From Bacteroidota bacterium (GTDB taxonomy: Bacteria; Bacteroidota; Bacteroidia; Bacteroidales; ML635J-15): DNA of 64,000 bases. Where the stretch lies: the NCBI GenBank assembly GCA_029558535.1, contig JAKQEK010000292.1, forward strand, positions 1 through 64,000, read 5' to 3'. A program made the position numbers and the translations under genes. The notes beneath the pieces are model-generated. The model was not told where the DNA came from. It saw only the letters and a list, made by a program, of their open reading frames with translations, and made no database searches. This document shows, piece by piece, positions 44,564-54,458 of the stretch (its first letter is position 1; each line of letters opens with the position of its first letter).

Positions 44564-45943
44564 ATGAGAACAACAATTAAGTTTATGATTATTATTGCTT
44601 TTTTATTGAGTTTGTTTGGATGTAATAACAGAAATGAAAACAAAAAAAATATTGCCACAGAAAGCACTTATGATAAAGTGCTTCCAGAATGGGCAAAAAA
44701 TGCTGTCATTTATGAGGTAAATGTCCGGCAACATACTGCTGAGGGTACTTTAAATGCATTCTCGAAAGATATCCCCAGATTAAAAGAAATGGGTATAGAT
44801 ATTTTGTGGATTATGCCAATTCAGGAAATAGGAGTATTGAATCGAAAAGGAAGTGCAGGATCATATTATTCAATCAGGGATTATAGAAAGGTTAATCCGG
44901 AATTTGGAAATTTGGATGATTTTAAAAATCTTGTTAAAATAGCTCATGAAAATGGGATGTACGTAATTCTTGATTGGGTGGCAAATCACACAGCATGGGA
45001 TCATGTCTGGATGAGTGAACACCCCGATTTCTATACTAAGGATTCATTAGGAAACAATATTCCACCGGTGGAGGACTGGGCAGATGTAGTTGATTTAAAT
45101 TATGATAACAAAGATATGCGTCTTGCGATGATTGAAGATATGAAATATTGGATAACAGAAACAGATATTGACGGATTTAGATGTGATGTGGCCGAAATGG
45201 TTCCGACAGATTTTTGGAATGAAGTGAGAGAAGAACTCGATAAAGTAAAGCCTGTTTTTATGTTAGCAGAAGCTGAGCAGCCGGAGCACCATATTTCTGC
45301 TTTTGATATGTCATACTCTTGGTGGTTACTTCATGGAATGAATCAAATTGCAAAAGGAGAGAAGCCTGTTACCGAAATTGATACAATAATGAAATGGGAG
45401 GCAAAGAATTTTCCCGAAGGAAGCATTAAAATGAGATTTACTACAAATCATGATGAAAATTCATGGAATGGGACAGAGTTTGAGCGTTATGGTGAAGGTG
45501 CACTTTGTTTTTCGGTATTATGCTATACTTTACCGGGAATGCCATTGTTGTACTCAGGACAGGATGCAGGTTTTGATAAAAGGCTGAAGTTTTTTGATAA
45601 AGATACTATTATCTGGGGCGATTATAAATTCCAGGATTTTTATACAAAACTTAATAAGTTGAAAAAGAGTAATATAGCTTTATGGAATGGAATTTATGGT
45701 GGAGATTTTGAAATTATACACAGCAAGAAAAAGTCACCGGTTTTTGCATTTGTAAGAAAAAAATCCGAAAACGAAATTGTTGCTGTTTTTAATTTCTCTG
45801 ATAAAAAGGCAAAAGCAGAGATTAAAATTAAAGATAAAAATGCAAATTATATTGATTATATGACAGATGAAAAATATACGGCTGCTGATTTGAAAAATAT
45901 AGAGTTTGATGCTTGGCAATATTTGGTTTTAATAAAACAATAA
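44564..45943 (+). CDS. GH13 alpha-amylase family lipoprotein
   Basis: Lipoprotein signal MRTTIKFMIIIAFLLSLFGC (C20). The barrel starts about residue 45 (WAKNAVIYEVNVRQHT) and contains region I DWVANHT, region II DGFRCDVAEM with the nucleophile, region III MLAEAEQPE with the acid/base, and region IV TTNHDENSW. A short C-terminal beta domain (about 370-459) follows. At 459 residues it is a compact alpha-amylase without added binding modules. It lies 30 bases after another GH13 lipoprotein and 1 base before a histidine kinase gene. The two enzymes probably work in sequence on starch or glycogen fragments, supplying disaccharides for the cytoplasmic GH65 fusion; no transporter gene is present in this window. 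Confidence 0.9.
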   Translation: MRTTIKFMIIIAFLLSLFGCNNRNENKKNIATESTYDKVLPEWAKNAVIYEVNVRQHTAEGTLNAFSKDIPRLKEMGIDILWIMPIQEIGVLNRKGSAGSYYSIRDYRKVNPEFGNLDDFKNLVKIAHENGMYVILDWVANHTAWDHVWMSEHPDFYTKDSLGNNIPPVEDWADVVDLNYDNKDMRLAMIEDMKYWITETDIDGFRCDVAEMVPTDFWNEVREELDKVKPVFMLAEAEQPEHHISAFDMSYSWWLLHGMNQIAKGEKPVTEIDTIMKWEAKNFPEGSIKMRFTTNHDENSWNGTEFERYGEGALCFSVLCYTLPGMPLLYSGQDAGFDKRLKFFDKDTIIWGDYKFQDFYTKLNKLKKSNIALWNGIYGGDFEIIHSKKKSPVFAFVRKKSENEIVAVFNFSDKKAKAEIKIKDKNANYIDYMTDEKYTAADLKNIEFDAWQYLVLIKQ

Positions 45944-45944
45944 A

Positions 45945-47339
45945 GTGAAAATTCTATCTGAAAAAGATCTGATAAAACAAGGGAATATCGATGAGGTAAA
46001 AGACTTCATGTTGTATAAGGTAATGCTGTTTAGTAGTCTTGTCGGTATTCCTATTATTCTCTTTAACGTTTATTTTTCATTTTATGTTGATATAACCCTC
46101 AGCGGTGTAATCAATCTTATTTTCTTCTTACCAATCATCAGTGTTTTAATTTTTTACAGAAGAATAAATTATGAAATTAAAACATATATATTAATTGCTT
46201 CTGTGGTTGCAATGTCTTTTTTCAATTTTTATGTTGGAGCATATACCGGTGCTTCATATATGTTACTTTTAAGTGCCATGACTTTTTCTGTGGCTTTTCT
46301 GAACAAAAGGCAAGCATTAATTTCTATTATATTTTGTATATTGATAGCTACTATTTCTGGAGCTTTCTATGTTTTAGAAATTTGGACATTAGAAATAGAT
46401 AATAAAAAATTAACTACAGTACCATCATCATGGATTTTATCTATTGGTTTATACGCTTTTTTGAGTTTTTTATTTTTAATAGCTTATAACATTATTCAAA
46501 CGAAGTTAATACAGAAGATAGAGCTTGAGCACAAAAACAATCTGATTTTGGAACAGGCGAATTCTAAATTAAAGGAAATTTTGATAAAACAGGAAGAACA
46601 GCAAAAAGAACTTATAATCGCAAAACAAAAGGCAGAAGAGAGCAATAGCTTGAAAAATGAATTTCTTCACAATATGTCGCATGAAGTAAGAACTCCGCTT
46701 AATGCTATAATAGGATTCTCTAAATTATTTAAAAAAGAGAATATTTCAGATGAAAAAAGAACCCAGTTTGCTGATATCGTAATTCATAGCGGAGAGTCAT
46801 TACAAAAGGTTATTGATGATATCCTAGAGATTTCTTTTCTTGAGACACGTCAGATTTCGATGAATATTGAGAAAATAGATGTGGAAAGTTTTTTGAATGA
46901 TTTGTTTTTGATTTTTACAGTAAATAGACAATTGGATGTAGATTTAAAGTTAAAATCCCCTCTAGAGAAAATTATTTTATTATCAGATTTGCATAAGCTG
47001 AATAAAATTTTAGGCAATCTTATAGAAAACGCGTTGAAGTTCACAGAGAAAGGGAGTGTTGAATTTGGTTGTTATAAATCTAACGATGAAAACGTTTGTT
47101 TTTTTGTTAAAGATACCGGTATTGGAATATCAGAAGAAAACTTTGAAAAAATATTCTCCAGATTTAGTCAGGGACACGATCAAATTGCTGCAAAATTTGG
47201 AGGGCTTGGATTAGGGTTATGCATAGCAAAAGAAAATACAGAATTGCTGCAAGGTAAAATTAGGGTTGAGTCTGAATTAGGTGTGGGAACGATTTTTTAT
47301 GTTGAGATTCCTGTAAATTATAAAGACAGCAAAGATTAA
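45945..47339 (+). CDS. Membrane histidine kinase, orphan, coupled to the GH13 genes
   Basis: Begins with GTG at 45945, one base after the GH13 stop, so translation is probably coupled. Residues about 22-190 hold six hydrophobic segments (for example FSSLVGIPIILFNVYFSF, WILSIGLYAFLSFLFLIAY). A coiled coil (about 195-235) leads to HisKA with phospho-histidine H246 in MSHEVRTPLNAI and a HATPase_c domain with LIENALKFTEKG, KDTGIGI and GLGLGLCIAKE. No receiver domain and no response regulator is encoded nearby. It could sense the membrane or sugar state and signal to a distant regulator. Its last 4 bases overlap the convergent truA gene. Confidence 0.88.
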   Translation: MKILSEKDLIKQGNIDEVKDFMLYKVMLFSSLVGIPIILFNVYFSFYVDITLSGVINLIFFLPIISVLIFYRRINYEIKTYILIASVVAMSFFNFYVGAYTGASYMLLLSAMTFSVAFLNKRQALISIIFCILIATISGAFYVLEIWTLEIDNKKLTTVPSSWILSIGLYAFLSFLFLIAYNIIQTKLIQKIELEHKNNLILEQANSKLKEILIKQEEQQKELIIAKQKAEESNSLKNEFLHNMSHEVRTPLNAIIGFSKLFKKENISDEKRTQFADIVIHSGESLQKVIDDILEISFLETRQISMNIEKIDVESFLNDLFLIFTVNRQLDVDLKLKSPLEKIILLSDLHKLNKILGNLIENALKFTEKGSVEFGCYKSNDENVCFFVKDTGIGISEENFEKIFSRFSQGHDQIAAKFGGLGLGLCIAKENTELLQGKIRVESELGVGTIFYVEIPVNYKDSKD

Positions 47340-48058
47340 TACTCAACATTTACAAGAAACAAACCGTCTGCCGGAACAGATTTTCCTGCATTACCACGAT
47401 TACGGGATTCAATTATTTTACAAAAATCAGAAATGTTTAATTTGCCCCGACCTACTTCGATTAATGTACCGACTATTGCTCGTACCATATTTCGTAAAAA
47501 TCTGTCTGCAGTTATGTAAATAATTATTTTATCATCTTGAGTTTTTATGCCGGCATTCAGAATTTTACAGTTATTAGTCTTTACATCTGTATGTAGTTTG
47601 CTGAAACTTGTAAAATCGCTATAATCAAGTAATTTTAAAAGAGCCTCATTCATTAAATCAAGTTTTAACGGTTTTGGAAGATATAATGAAAGTCCATAAT
47701 CAAATGGATTCTTTTTTGTACTAATAATATATTCGTAAGTTCTACTTTTAGCTGAAAACCTTGCATGGAAATCTTCACTTGCAGGTGTGATATCAAATAT
47801 TGCTATATCTACAGGCAGATAATTGTTAAGTTTTTTTACTGAAATATAATTATAGTTATTTTCGGAATCAAAATGAGCAATGTAGTATTTGGCATGAACT
47901 CCTGCATCTGTGCGACCACAGCCGGTAATTTCGACACTATCTCTAAAAATGAGATTTATACTATCTTCAAGTATTTGCTGAACAGTTTGTGCATTTGGTT
48001 GTCTTTGCCAACCACTGTAATTTGTTCCTTTATAGCATAATTCAATTTTATATCGCAC
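47336..48058 (-). CDS. truA: tRNA pseudouridine synthase A
   Basis: Converts uridines 38-40 of the tRNA anticodon stem to pseudouridine. The 240-residue chain has the expected start MRYKIELCYKGTNYSGWQRQP, the catalytic aspartate in GCGRTDAGVHA, the KSRTYEYII strand and the RNA-contact FLRNMVRAIVGTLIEVGRGK motif. Length is normal. It overlaps the convergent kinase gene by 4 bases and starts 11 bases downstream of the stop of the propeller gene on the same strand. Confidence 0.97.
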   Translation of the reverse strand: MRYKIELCYKGTNYSGWQRQPNAQTVQQILEDSINLIFRDSVEITGCGRTDAGVHAKYYIAHFDSENNYNYISVKKLNNYLPVDIAIFDITPASEDFHARFSAKSRTYEYIISTKKNPFDYGLSLYLPKPLKLDLMNEALLKLLDYSDFTSFSKLHTDVKTNNCKILNAGIKTQDDKIIIYITADRFLRNMVRAIVGTLIEVGRGKLNISDFCKIIESRNRGNAGKSVPADGLFLVNVEY

Positions 48059-48069
48059 AAACTAATGCT

Positions 48070-51000
48070 TTAATTCTTAACAATTCTGAAATTATGTATT
48101 TCATTCCCATAACTTAGTTTCAATATGTATATTCCGGCATCTATGTCAGGATTTAGTTTTATGGTCTGATTTCCTGAATTTGCATTATAGATCGTCTCTT
48201 CATAAACAAATTGTCCCAGCATATTCACTATTGAGTATTTAACTTCACCACCAATATTTAAAAAGAAGTCAATATTTATTTCATCATTGAAAGGATTTGG
48301 ATAAGCCATAGGATCGTTGATAACAGTATTTACTACTCCTGAGATATTATCACAATATACAATATTCGAATAAGCTTCGTCGTAATATTCCCCATCACCC
48401 GGTGAGCAACCGTCAATTCTGCGCACTTTAATTCTGTAATAAGTACCATCTTCGTCAGGGTTCATTTCAACATAATTGAATGTGCTGTACAAAACAGAGT
48501 CAACAACTTCTAGAGTTTCAGGACTATCTCCACTCATAATAAAATAGTACACTACAAAAAATCCCTGGTATCCTGCCCAGTTTAAATAACACACTCCGTT
48601 ATTATCAGAAACTACATTTAATAAACATGTCCTGTGGTGGACGGAATAATCACTCTCTGCTCCACAAGAATCTACTGAAGTTATACGGTATTTATAATAT
48701 TGATCAGATGGACTTACGTCGAAGTCTTCATAAATAGCCGGTTCTGTAAAATCAAGATCAGTGATAAATTCAAATCCGTCCCCAGCATCACGGTATATCT
48801 TATATAATTCGGTTCCCTGATTAGGCGTTTTCTCCCACATAATTTTAATTGTTTCATCATCTGTTACAGTTGCAAGATTTATCTCTTCATCGTTGAACAC
48901 TGTGCTTACTACAACAAATACAGTGTCGCCCAAATGACAACCTGTTGCATCAACGACTTCAACAAAATACAGATCTTCGTTCTCAACTTCGATTGTTGGA
49001 TTTGTCGATCCGGTACTCCAATGGTAAGAAACAAATGTTCCGGGATTTAGAATCAATGTGTTTCCATAACATATATAGGCATACTCATCAAAGTAGCCGA
49101 TATCAAGCATTTCTGGTTCAGACACTGTTTCTTCAAGTATTTCTGTACAATCTGTAGGATCTGTAACAGTTACTGACCATGTGCCGGTACCTACATTAGT
49201 AGCAATATTGGTATTACCTGCGATTCCACCCTCCCAATTGAAAGTATATCCTAAGCCGGAACCTCCGTCAACAATAACTGTTATTGTTCCGTTTTCAAGT
49301 CCGTTACAAGTCATATCTGTTGAAGTAATCTCATAAACATGTGGAACAGCCTGTGTAAGTGTTGCATAAGCCGTGTCGTAACAGTAATAACTATCTCTGC
49401 AGATTATATAATAATCTCCGCCTGTAAGTCCGGTAATGTGAGGGTTAACACCTATTATTTCATCATTATCATTATACCAATAATATGCACTGTATATTCC
49501 GGTTCCACCTGTTGCAGCAGCGAGTAGCTCTCCATCATCATAACCTGCACAGGTTATAGGAGTAATCGTAATATTTACATCAAGTAATGGCGATTGATTA
49601 ATCAGATAACTTGAATATGTCTCACAATAGTTTTCGTCTGTTATTGTCAAATGATAAGTGCCACTGCTTAAATCTAGAATATCCTGATCTGTTGAAAAAA
49701 TACCTCCGACACCTTCTTTAACCCATTCATAGCTTAATGTACCTACACCTCCCGAAACTTCAATATCAATCTCTCCGGTTGATTCTCCAAAACAATGAAC
49801 ATGAAGCAAATCTTCGGAAATAATATCAATGCCTTCAGGTTCTGTAATCTCATAAGATGCAGAAGTTGAGCAATTATGATCATCACTAACTGTTACATTA
49901 TAAAATCCTGCAGGAGCATTAATAATATCAAACACTCCATTTACATATGTGTCATCATCCCACGTAATTTCGTAAGGTGTAATGCCTCCTATAATAGTAA
50001 TATCAATAATCCCGCTTAAGTCACCATAGCAGCTGTTATGTGTAATAGTTTGAGAAATAATTAATTCATCAGGTTGAATAATTTCCTGGGAGCCTGTTTC
50101 AGTGCACCCATTTCCATCAGTTACTGTGTACAAGTAACTACTAGGCTCAAGATTCGAAATAGTGCTTGTGGTTTCTGAATTACTCCAATTGTATGTATAT
50201 GGAATAGTTCCCCCACTTACTGATAAAACGATTTGCCCGTCCGCATCATCGAAACATGTTATATTAGTATTGCTTAGATCTATATCCAGCGCTTCCGGTT
50301 CGATAATTTCGTTTGACAAAATTCTTGAGCATGAGCCTGAATCATAAATAGTTACACTATATATTCCTGATTCTAGATTTGTACGTTCATATAATACTGT
50401 GTTAGCATTTTCCCAAATGTGTGAACCAGAATTACTATATTCCAGAACAATTTCCCCTGAATTATTTCCATTACAAAGGATTTGTGTAATGGTAATATTC
50501 GCATCACTAATTAGGTCATAATATGGTAAATAAATCACAGAATCAGCAATAATATTACCTAACGCATTTTTTATTAAGATATGTTTGAGTCCACCCGACT
50601 GTGAATTAAATATTGCTGAAGCTTGCCAATTTTCACCATTATCAACGGAATAAGATGTCCCTGCAGGAGAAGTAATGTCAATAGTTCCATCGTTTGTCTC
50701 GTGACAACTTGGGGAGGTTAAATCAGCAGTAATATCTGATGTGCAGTTAAGACATATTTTTGCTAAACCTTGGTCTGTTGAGCCAACCCAAAGATAATTA
50801 TCATCAAATGAAGTTGAAAGAAAAGATACATCAAAAGAAACAGGATATGGTACCCAAATGCCATTATATAACTGGACTTCTCCATTCTCGAATGAACAGA
50901 CAATACCTGTAGGAATTTCAACTATTGATCCCATGTTCGCTGTACCTGAGTATGGGTGTAGTACACAATTAGAAATAGTTAAACCATCCTCAAAATATCT

Positions 51001-52536
51001 TAATGTATAGTCTGTCCCAAAATATTGTCCGGTTGTGTTATTTAGGCATTTTGCTCCTGCAAAATCTTGAGATTCTGCACATCCAGATAACGTAGCGTCA
51101 GTAAATATGGCACTTTCGTAAAACTGTATTGCAGTATTCATAATAAACCAAAGTCTTCCGTTTTCAAAATGGATCTCATCAACATTGTTATCAATCAATC
51201 CGTCAGTAGTGCTAATCTCACCTGAAACAACCCCTGCTGTAATAATTGTTACTTTATTTTGTGTGGAGACATAAACGATACCCGTATTATCTGATGTTAT
51301 ACTATTCACATACGAGTTTGTCAGACCTTCACCGGTATTTATTTGTGTAATTGTTCCACCATTAATTTTATTTAACCCATCTACCGTACCAACCCAAACA
51401 TTTCCATTTATATCTTTGTGAATAGCTGTTATTTCATCATTTGATAAACCATCAAGAGCTGTAAATGTTCTCCAGTGTTGGTCATCTATTTTGTTTAAAC
51501 CGGCAGTTGTACCTACCCATGTAATATCATCATAATCTGTATAAATTGTGGTGATTTCATCACTTACAAGATTTCGGTTTGTACGGTAGATAATAAAATC
51601 ATTCTCAAAATCATAAACTGAAATACCGTTAAAAGGAGATCCACACCATATTTTGTTTTCTCCGGCATGTGTTATAATGTGTTTACTAACTATAGTATTA
51701 GTCAATCCATCGTTATAAGTATATGTTTCAAAACTAGTCCCGTTATATTTAGTTAATCCGGCAGCTGACCCAATCCAAAGATTTTGATTATAATCCTCTC
51801 GTAAACTTAATACATTAGCCGTCGGCAGACCTTCAGTTGTCGTAATTGATTCCCATTCATGATAATTGTATATTCCAATACCACCATTTGTTGCAACAGC
51901 AATATTCCCATTATACAATTGAATAATTTCATTAACCAATAATCCTGGTAAACCGGTAGTGGTATTGTGAGTTTTAAATGAACTTCCATTATATACAGAT
52001 AGTCCGTTACCGGTTCCAAACCAAACATTATCACTTCTGTCAACAAGAATTGTTTTAACCCCGTTAGAAACAAGCCCATTGTCTGTGTTATATGCTGTCC
52101 AAGTTAACCCATCATAATATGCTACTCCCATATTAGAGGTCCCAATCCAATTATTCCCGTAATTATCTTCTTCTACACACCAGATAATATTTGATGGTAA
52201 TCCATCTCCCGTAGTCATATTTGTCCATGTAGCTCCGTTAAATTTTGAAAGTCCGCCTGAAGTGGCAGCATAAACATCTCCGGATGAATGAGCACAAATG
52301 TCATATACAATATTACCACCCAACCCGTCAGCTGTTGTATACGAAGTAAAATTGATGCCATCAAAAACAGTAATGCCACTGATAGTTCCAACCCAGATAT
52401 TACCATTGATGTCTTCTTCAATGCTTCTTACATTATCATTTATCAAAGCTTGTTCGAAAGAATAGTAAGTAGTGTTTTGTGATCTCAGACTTACAAACAA
52501 AAATGTGAATGTGAAAATTAAAATCAGTATTTTCAT
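48070..52536 (-). CDS. Giant secreted protein with two-component-type beta-propeller, SprB repeats and type A sorting domain
   Basis: Start at 52536 gives signal peptide MKILILIFTFTFLFVSLRSQ; an ATG at 52566 is in frame but less apt. Residues about 30-600 are Reg_prop-type propeller blades (SIEEDINGNIWVGTISGITVF, ILVDRSDNVWFGTGNGLSVYN, AIHKDINGNVWVGTVDGLNKI). About 640-1130 has seven SprB-like repeats (for example NITCFDDADGQIVLSVSGG, PITCAGYDDGELLAAATGG). FN3-like domains follow, then a type A tail (AYPNPFNDEINIDFF, YSIVNMLGQFVY, DIDAGIYILKL, RIVKN). Propellers of this type usually form the periplasmic sensor of hybrid two-component systems; here they sit on a secreted chain with no kinase. 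Role unknown, probably ligand binding on the cell surface. Confidence 0.88.
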   Translation of the reverse strand: MKILILIFTFTFLFVSLRSQNTTYYSFEQALINDNVRSIEEDINGNIWVGTISGITVFDGINFTSYTTADGLGGNIVYDICAHSSGDVYAATSGGLSKFNGATWTNMTTGDGLPSNIIWCVEEDNYGNNWIGTSNMGVAYYDGLTWTAYNTDNGLVSNGVKTILVDRSDNVWFGTGNGLSVYNGSSFKTHNTTTGLPGLLVNEIIQLYNGNIAVATNGGIGIYNYHEWESITTTEGLPTANVLSLREDYNQNLWIGSAAGLTKYNGTSFETYTYNDGLTNTIVSKHIITHAGENKIWCGSPFNGISVYDFENDFIIYRTNRNLVSDEITTIYTDYDDITWVGTTAGLNKIDDQHWRTFTALDGLSNDEITAIHKDINGNVWVGTVDGLNKINGGTITQINTGEGLTNSYVNSITSDNTGIVYVSTQNKVTIITAGVVSGEISTTDGLIDNNVDEIHFENGRLWFIMNTAIQFYESAIFTDATLSGCAESQDFAGAKCLNNTTGQYFGTDYTLRYFEDGLTISNCVLHPYSGTANMGSIVEIPTGIVCSFENGEVQLYNGIWVPYPVSFDVSFLSTSFDDNYLWVGSTDQGLAKICLNCTSDITADLTSPSCHETNDGTIDITSPAGTSYSVDNGENWQASAIFNSQSGGLKHILIKNALGNIIADSVIYLPYYDLISDANITITQILCNGNNSGEIVLEYSNSGSHIWENANTVLYERTNLESGIYSVTIYDSGSCSRILSNEIIEPEALDIDLSNTNITCFDDADGQIVLSVSGGTIPYTYNWSNSETTSTISNLEPSSYLYTVTDGNGCTETGSQEIIQPDELIISQTITHNSCYGDLSGIIDITIIGGITPYEITWDDDTYVNGVFDIINAPAGFYNVTVSDDHNCSTSASYEITEPEGIDIISEDLLHVHCFGESTGEIDIEVSGGVGTLSYEWVKEGVGGIFSTDQDILDLSSGTYHLTITDENYCETYSSYLINQSPLLDVNITITPITCAGYDDGELLAAATGGTGIYSAYYWYNDNDEIIGVNPHITGLTGGDYYIICRDSYYCYDTAYATLTQAVPHVYEITSTDMTCNGLENGTITVIVDGGSGLGYTFNWEGGIAGNTNIATNVGTGTWSVTVTDPTDCTEILEETVSEPEMLDIGYFDEYAYICYGNTLILNPGTFVSYHWSTGSTNPTIEVENEDLYFVEVVDATGCHLGDTVFVVVSTVFNDEEINLATVTDDETIKIMWEKTPNQGTELYKIYRDAGDGFEFITDLDFTEPAIYEDFDVSPSDQYYKYRITSVDSCGAESDYSVHHRTCLLNVVSDNNGVCYLNWAGYQGFFVVYYFIMSGDSPETLEVVDSVLYSTFNYVEMNPDEDGTYYRIKVRRIDGCSPGDGEYYDEAYSNIVYCDNISGVVNTVINDPMAYPNPFNDEINIDFFLNIGGEVKYSIVNMLGQFVYEETIYNANSGNQTIKLNPDIDAGIYILKLSYGNEIHNFRIVKN

Positions 52537-52563
52537 GTTGTTTAGATTTAACTTTATATTAAG

Positions 52564-52571
52564 CAAATTTA
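52564..52571 (-). promoter_or_regulatory. Candidate -7 element (TAAATTTG on minus strand)
   Basis: Matches TAnnTTTG, 27 bases upstream of the start at 52536. It lies just past the aspartate aminotransferase terminator, so the propeller gene has its own promoter region. No clear -33 word. Confidence 0.35.
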
Positions 52572-52598
52572 ATAAAAAAATGGAATACTTATATAAAA

Positions 52599-52634
52599 AT
52601 AATCGGCTAATGACATGCTTTATTAACCGATTAT
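52599..52634 (-). terminator. Rho-independent terminator of the aminotransferase gene
   Basis: ATAATCGG-c-TAAT (52599-52611) pairs with ATTA-a-CCGATTAT (52622-52634): 12 pairs with one mismatch and a 10-base loop. On the minus strand the stem is followed by TTTTTATA, and it lies 22 bases after the aminotransferase stop codon. Confidence 0.7.
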
Positions 52635-52656
52635 ATTTGAAAACTATAAAAGAGAA

Positions 52657-53850
52657 TTATTTCAGTAGAGCCAATGCATTTTTAATGCGATTTAGGGCTT
52701 CTAGCATCAGCTCTTCACTAGTAGCATAAGAAAACCTAAGACATTCCGGAGAACCGAAAGCCGTTCCGCCAACAGTTGCTACATGTCCTTTGTCGAGAAG
52801 GTATAGAGCCAAATCGTTGGAATCTTTTATAGTATAGTTTTCATATTTTTTATCGAAGAAATACGATACTTCAGGGAATACATAGAAAGCACCTTCAGGT
52901 AGATTTGTTTTAAAACCAGGGATATCTTTCATAAAGTTAAGAACAATATCTCTACGTTTTTTGAAAATTGCTGTCATTTCTTTGCATTGTTCAGAACCAG
53001 CATTTAATGCAGCTTCTGCAGCCTTTTGTGCAATTGTACATGCACCCGAAGTAAACTGTCCTTGTAATTTTGTGACTGCTTTTGCAATCCATGCTGGAGC
53101 TCCGATATATCCTATTCTCCAACCTGTCATAGCATATCCTTTTGATACTCCATTTACAACAACAACTCTGTCTTTTATTTCCGAGAATTGAGCAATGCTT
53201 TCGTGTTTTCCTACAAAGTTAATATGTTCATATATTTCATCAGATAAAACAATAATATTTGGATGTTTTGAAATTACTGATGCTAGATTTTTTAATTCTT
53301 CTTTAGAATAAAGGTTTCCAGTAGGATTAGATGGAGAACTAAAAATTATCGCTCTGGTTTTGGTAGTAATTGCAGATTCTAATTGAGTTGCAGTCATTTT
53401 AAAATCCGAATTAATGTCACATTTTATTACAACAGGTATGCCTTCTGCAAGTCCTACCATATCAACGTAGCTTACCCAATAAGGTGCTGGTACTATAACT
53501 TCATCACCTGGATTTAATATGGATAGAAAAACATTGATAATAGAATGTTTTGCTCCTGTAGAAACAACGATTTGATCAACAGAATAATCTAAATTGTTCT
53601 CCCTTTTGAACTTGTTGACAATAGCTTTTCTTAAAGAATCATATCCGGGAACAGGTGGGTAATGAGTAAAATTATCATCAATTGCTTTTTTTGCAGCTTC
53701 TTTTATATGTTCTGGAGTGTCAAAATCTGGTTCTCCTATGCTAAGATTTATTATATCAACCCCTTGAGCTTGAAGGTCTCTGCTTTTTTGAGCCATTGCA
53801 AGAGTTGCTGAAACAGCCATTTTGTTTAATCTGTCTGATACTTTTTCCAT
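52657..53850 (-). CDS. PLP-dependent aspartate-type aminotransferase (class I/II)
   Basis: Cytoplasmic transaminase, probably aspartate plus 2-oxoglutarate to oxaloacetate plus glutamate. The 397 residues fit the prokaryotic aspartate aminotransferase 1b group: NLSIGEPDFDTPEHI, a PLP-phosphate region STGAKHSI, PAPYWVSY with the ring-stacking aromatic, SSPSNPTGN with the pyridine-binding asparagine, LSDEIYEHI with the aspartate, and the Schiff-base lysine in GVSKGYAMTGWRIGY, ending with substrate-carboxylate arginine in LRFSYATS. The exact amino acid range cannot be read from motifs. It is a single gene with a terminator downstream, divergent from the DUF7935-like gene. Confidence 0.93.
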   Translation of the reverse strand: MEKVSDRLNKMAVSATLAMAQKSRDLQAQGVDIINLSIGEPDFDTPEHIKEAAKKAIDDNFTHYPPVPGYDSLRKAIVNKFKRENNLDYSVDQIVVSTGAKHSIINVFLSILNPGDEVIVPAPYWVSYVDMVGLAEGIPVVIKCDINSDFKMTATQLESAITTKTRAIIFSSPSNPTGNLYSKEELKNLASVISKHPNIIVLSDEIYEHINFVGKHESIAQFSEIKDRVVVVNGVSKGYAMTGWRIGYIGAPAWIAKAVTKLQGQFTSGACTIAQKAAEAALNAGSEQCKEMTAIFKKRRDIVLNFMKDIPGFKTNLPEGAFYVFPEVSYFFDKKYENYTIKDSNDLALYLLDKGHVATVGGTAFGSPECLRFSYATSEELMLEALNRIKNALALLK

Positions 53851-53939
53851 ACTAATTGTTTATAAAATTTTATTTGCTAAGATAACATCATAAATTTTAA
53901 TTATATAATATTGTAAAACATAAACTAAAAAAAAATTAT

Positions 53940-54455
53940 ATGTTAACAGAAATTTTGAAAATTACCATCCCTTCATTGGTTGTATTTTTTACAGCTTTAT
54001 TTGTTTTAAAGACAGTTTTACAGAAAGAAAATGAAAATCGTCGTTTGCAGATAGTTCTACAAAACCAAAAGATAATTACTCCTTTGAGATTGCAAGCTTA
54101 TGAGAGAATAATTCTTTTTCTTGAGAGAATTTCCCCAAATTCAGTAATTATGAGATTACAAACTCCGAATATGACTGTTCAACAACTTCATAAAGAAATG
54201 TTGGTTTTAATTCGTAGTGAGTTTGAACATAATTTATCCCAACAATTATACTTGTCAGTTGATGCATGGGAACAAATAAGAAATGCAAAAGAAAAGACAG
54301 TTAAATTGTTGAATATGTGTCTTGATGGAATGGATCAGAATGAAAATGCGATTAAATATAGTCAAGTAATTTTTGAAAAGCTTATCGAAATTGAGAAATC
54401 ACCGACTCAAGAAGCTATAGATTTTATTAAAAATGAGATAAAGCAATTGTATTAA
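53940..54455 (+). CDS. Conserved Bacteroidota membrane-anchored protein (DUF7935-like)
   Basis: 171 residues. One N-terminal membrane segment (about 8-27, ITIPSLVVFFTALFVLKTVL) is followed by a basic stretch and a long helical domain with the motif PLRLQAYERIILFLERISP and later VRSEFEHNL-like IRSEFEHNLSQQLYLS. I recall this pattern from a conserved hypothetical family of Bacteroidota (tentatively DUF7935). Function unknown. It is divergent from the aminotransferase gene (89-bp gap) and ends at a strong terminator shared with the convergent giant gene. Confidence 0.75.
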   Translation: MLTEILKITIPSLVVFFTALFVLKTVLQKENENRRLQIVLQNQKIITPLRLQAYERIILFLERISPNSVIMRLQTPNMTVQQLHKEMLVLIRSEFEHNLSQQLYLSVDAWEQIRNAKEKTVKLLNMCLDGMDQNENAIKYSQVIFEKLIEIEKSPTQEAIDFIKNEIKQLY

Positions 54456-54458
54456 AAA

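Noticed and set aside
48070-52536. Hybrid two-component sensor
   Set aside because: Propeller blades suggested it, but no kinase, receiver or DNA-binding domain follows; the chain ends in a T9SS tail.
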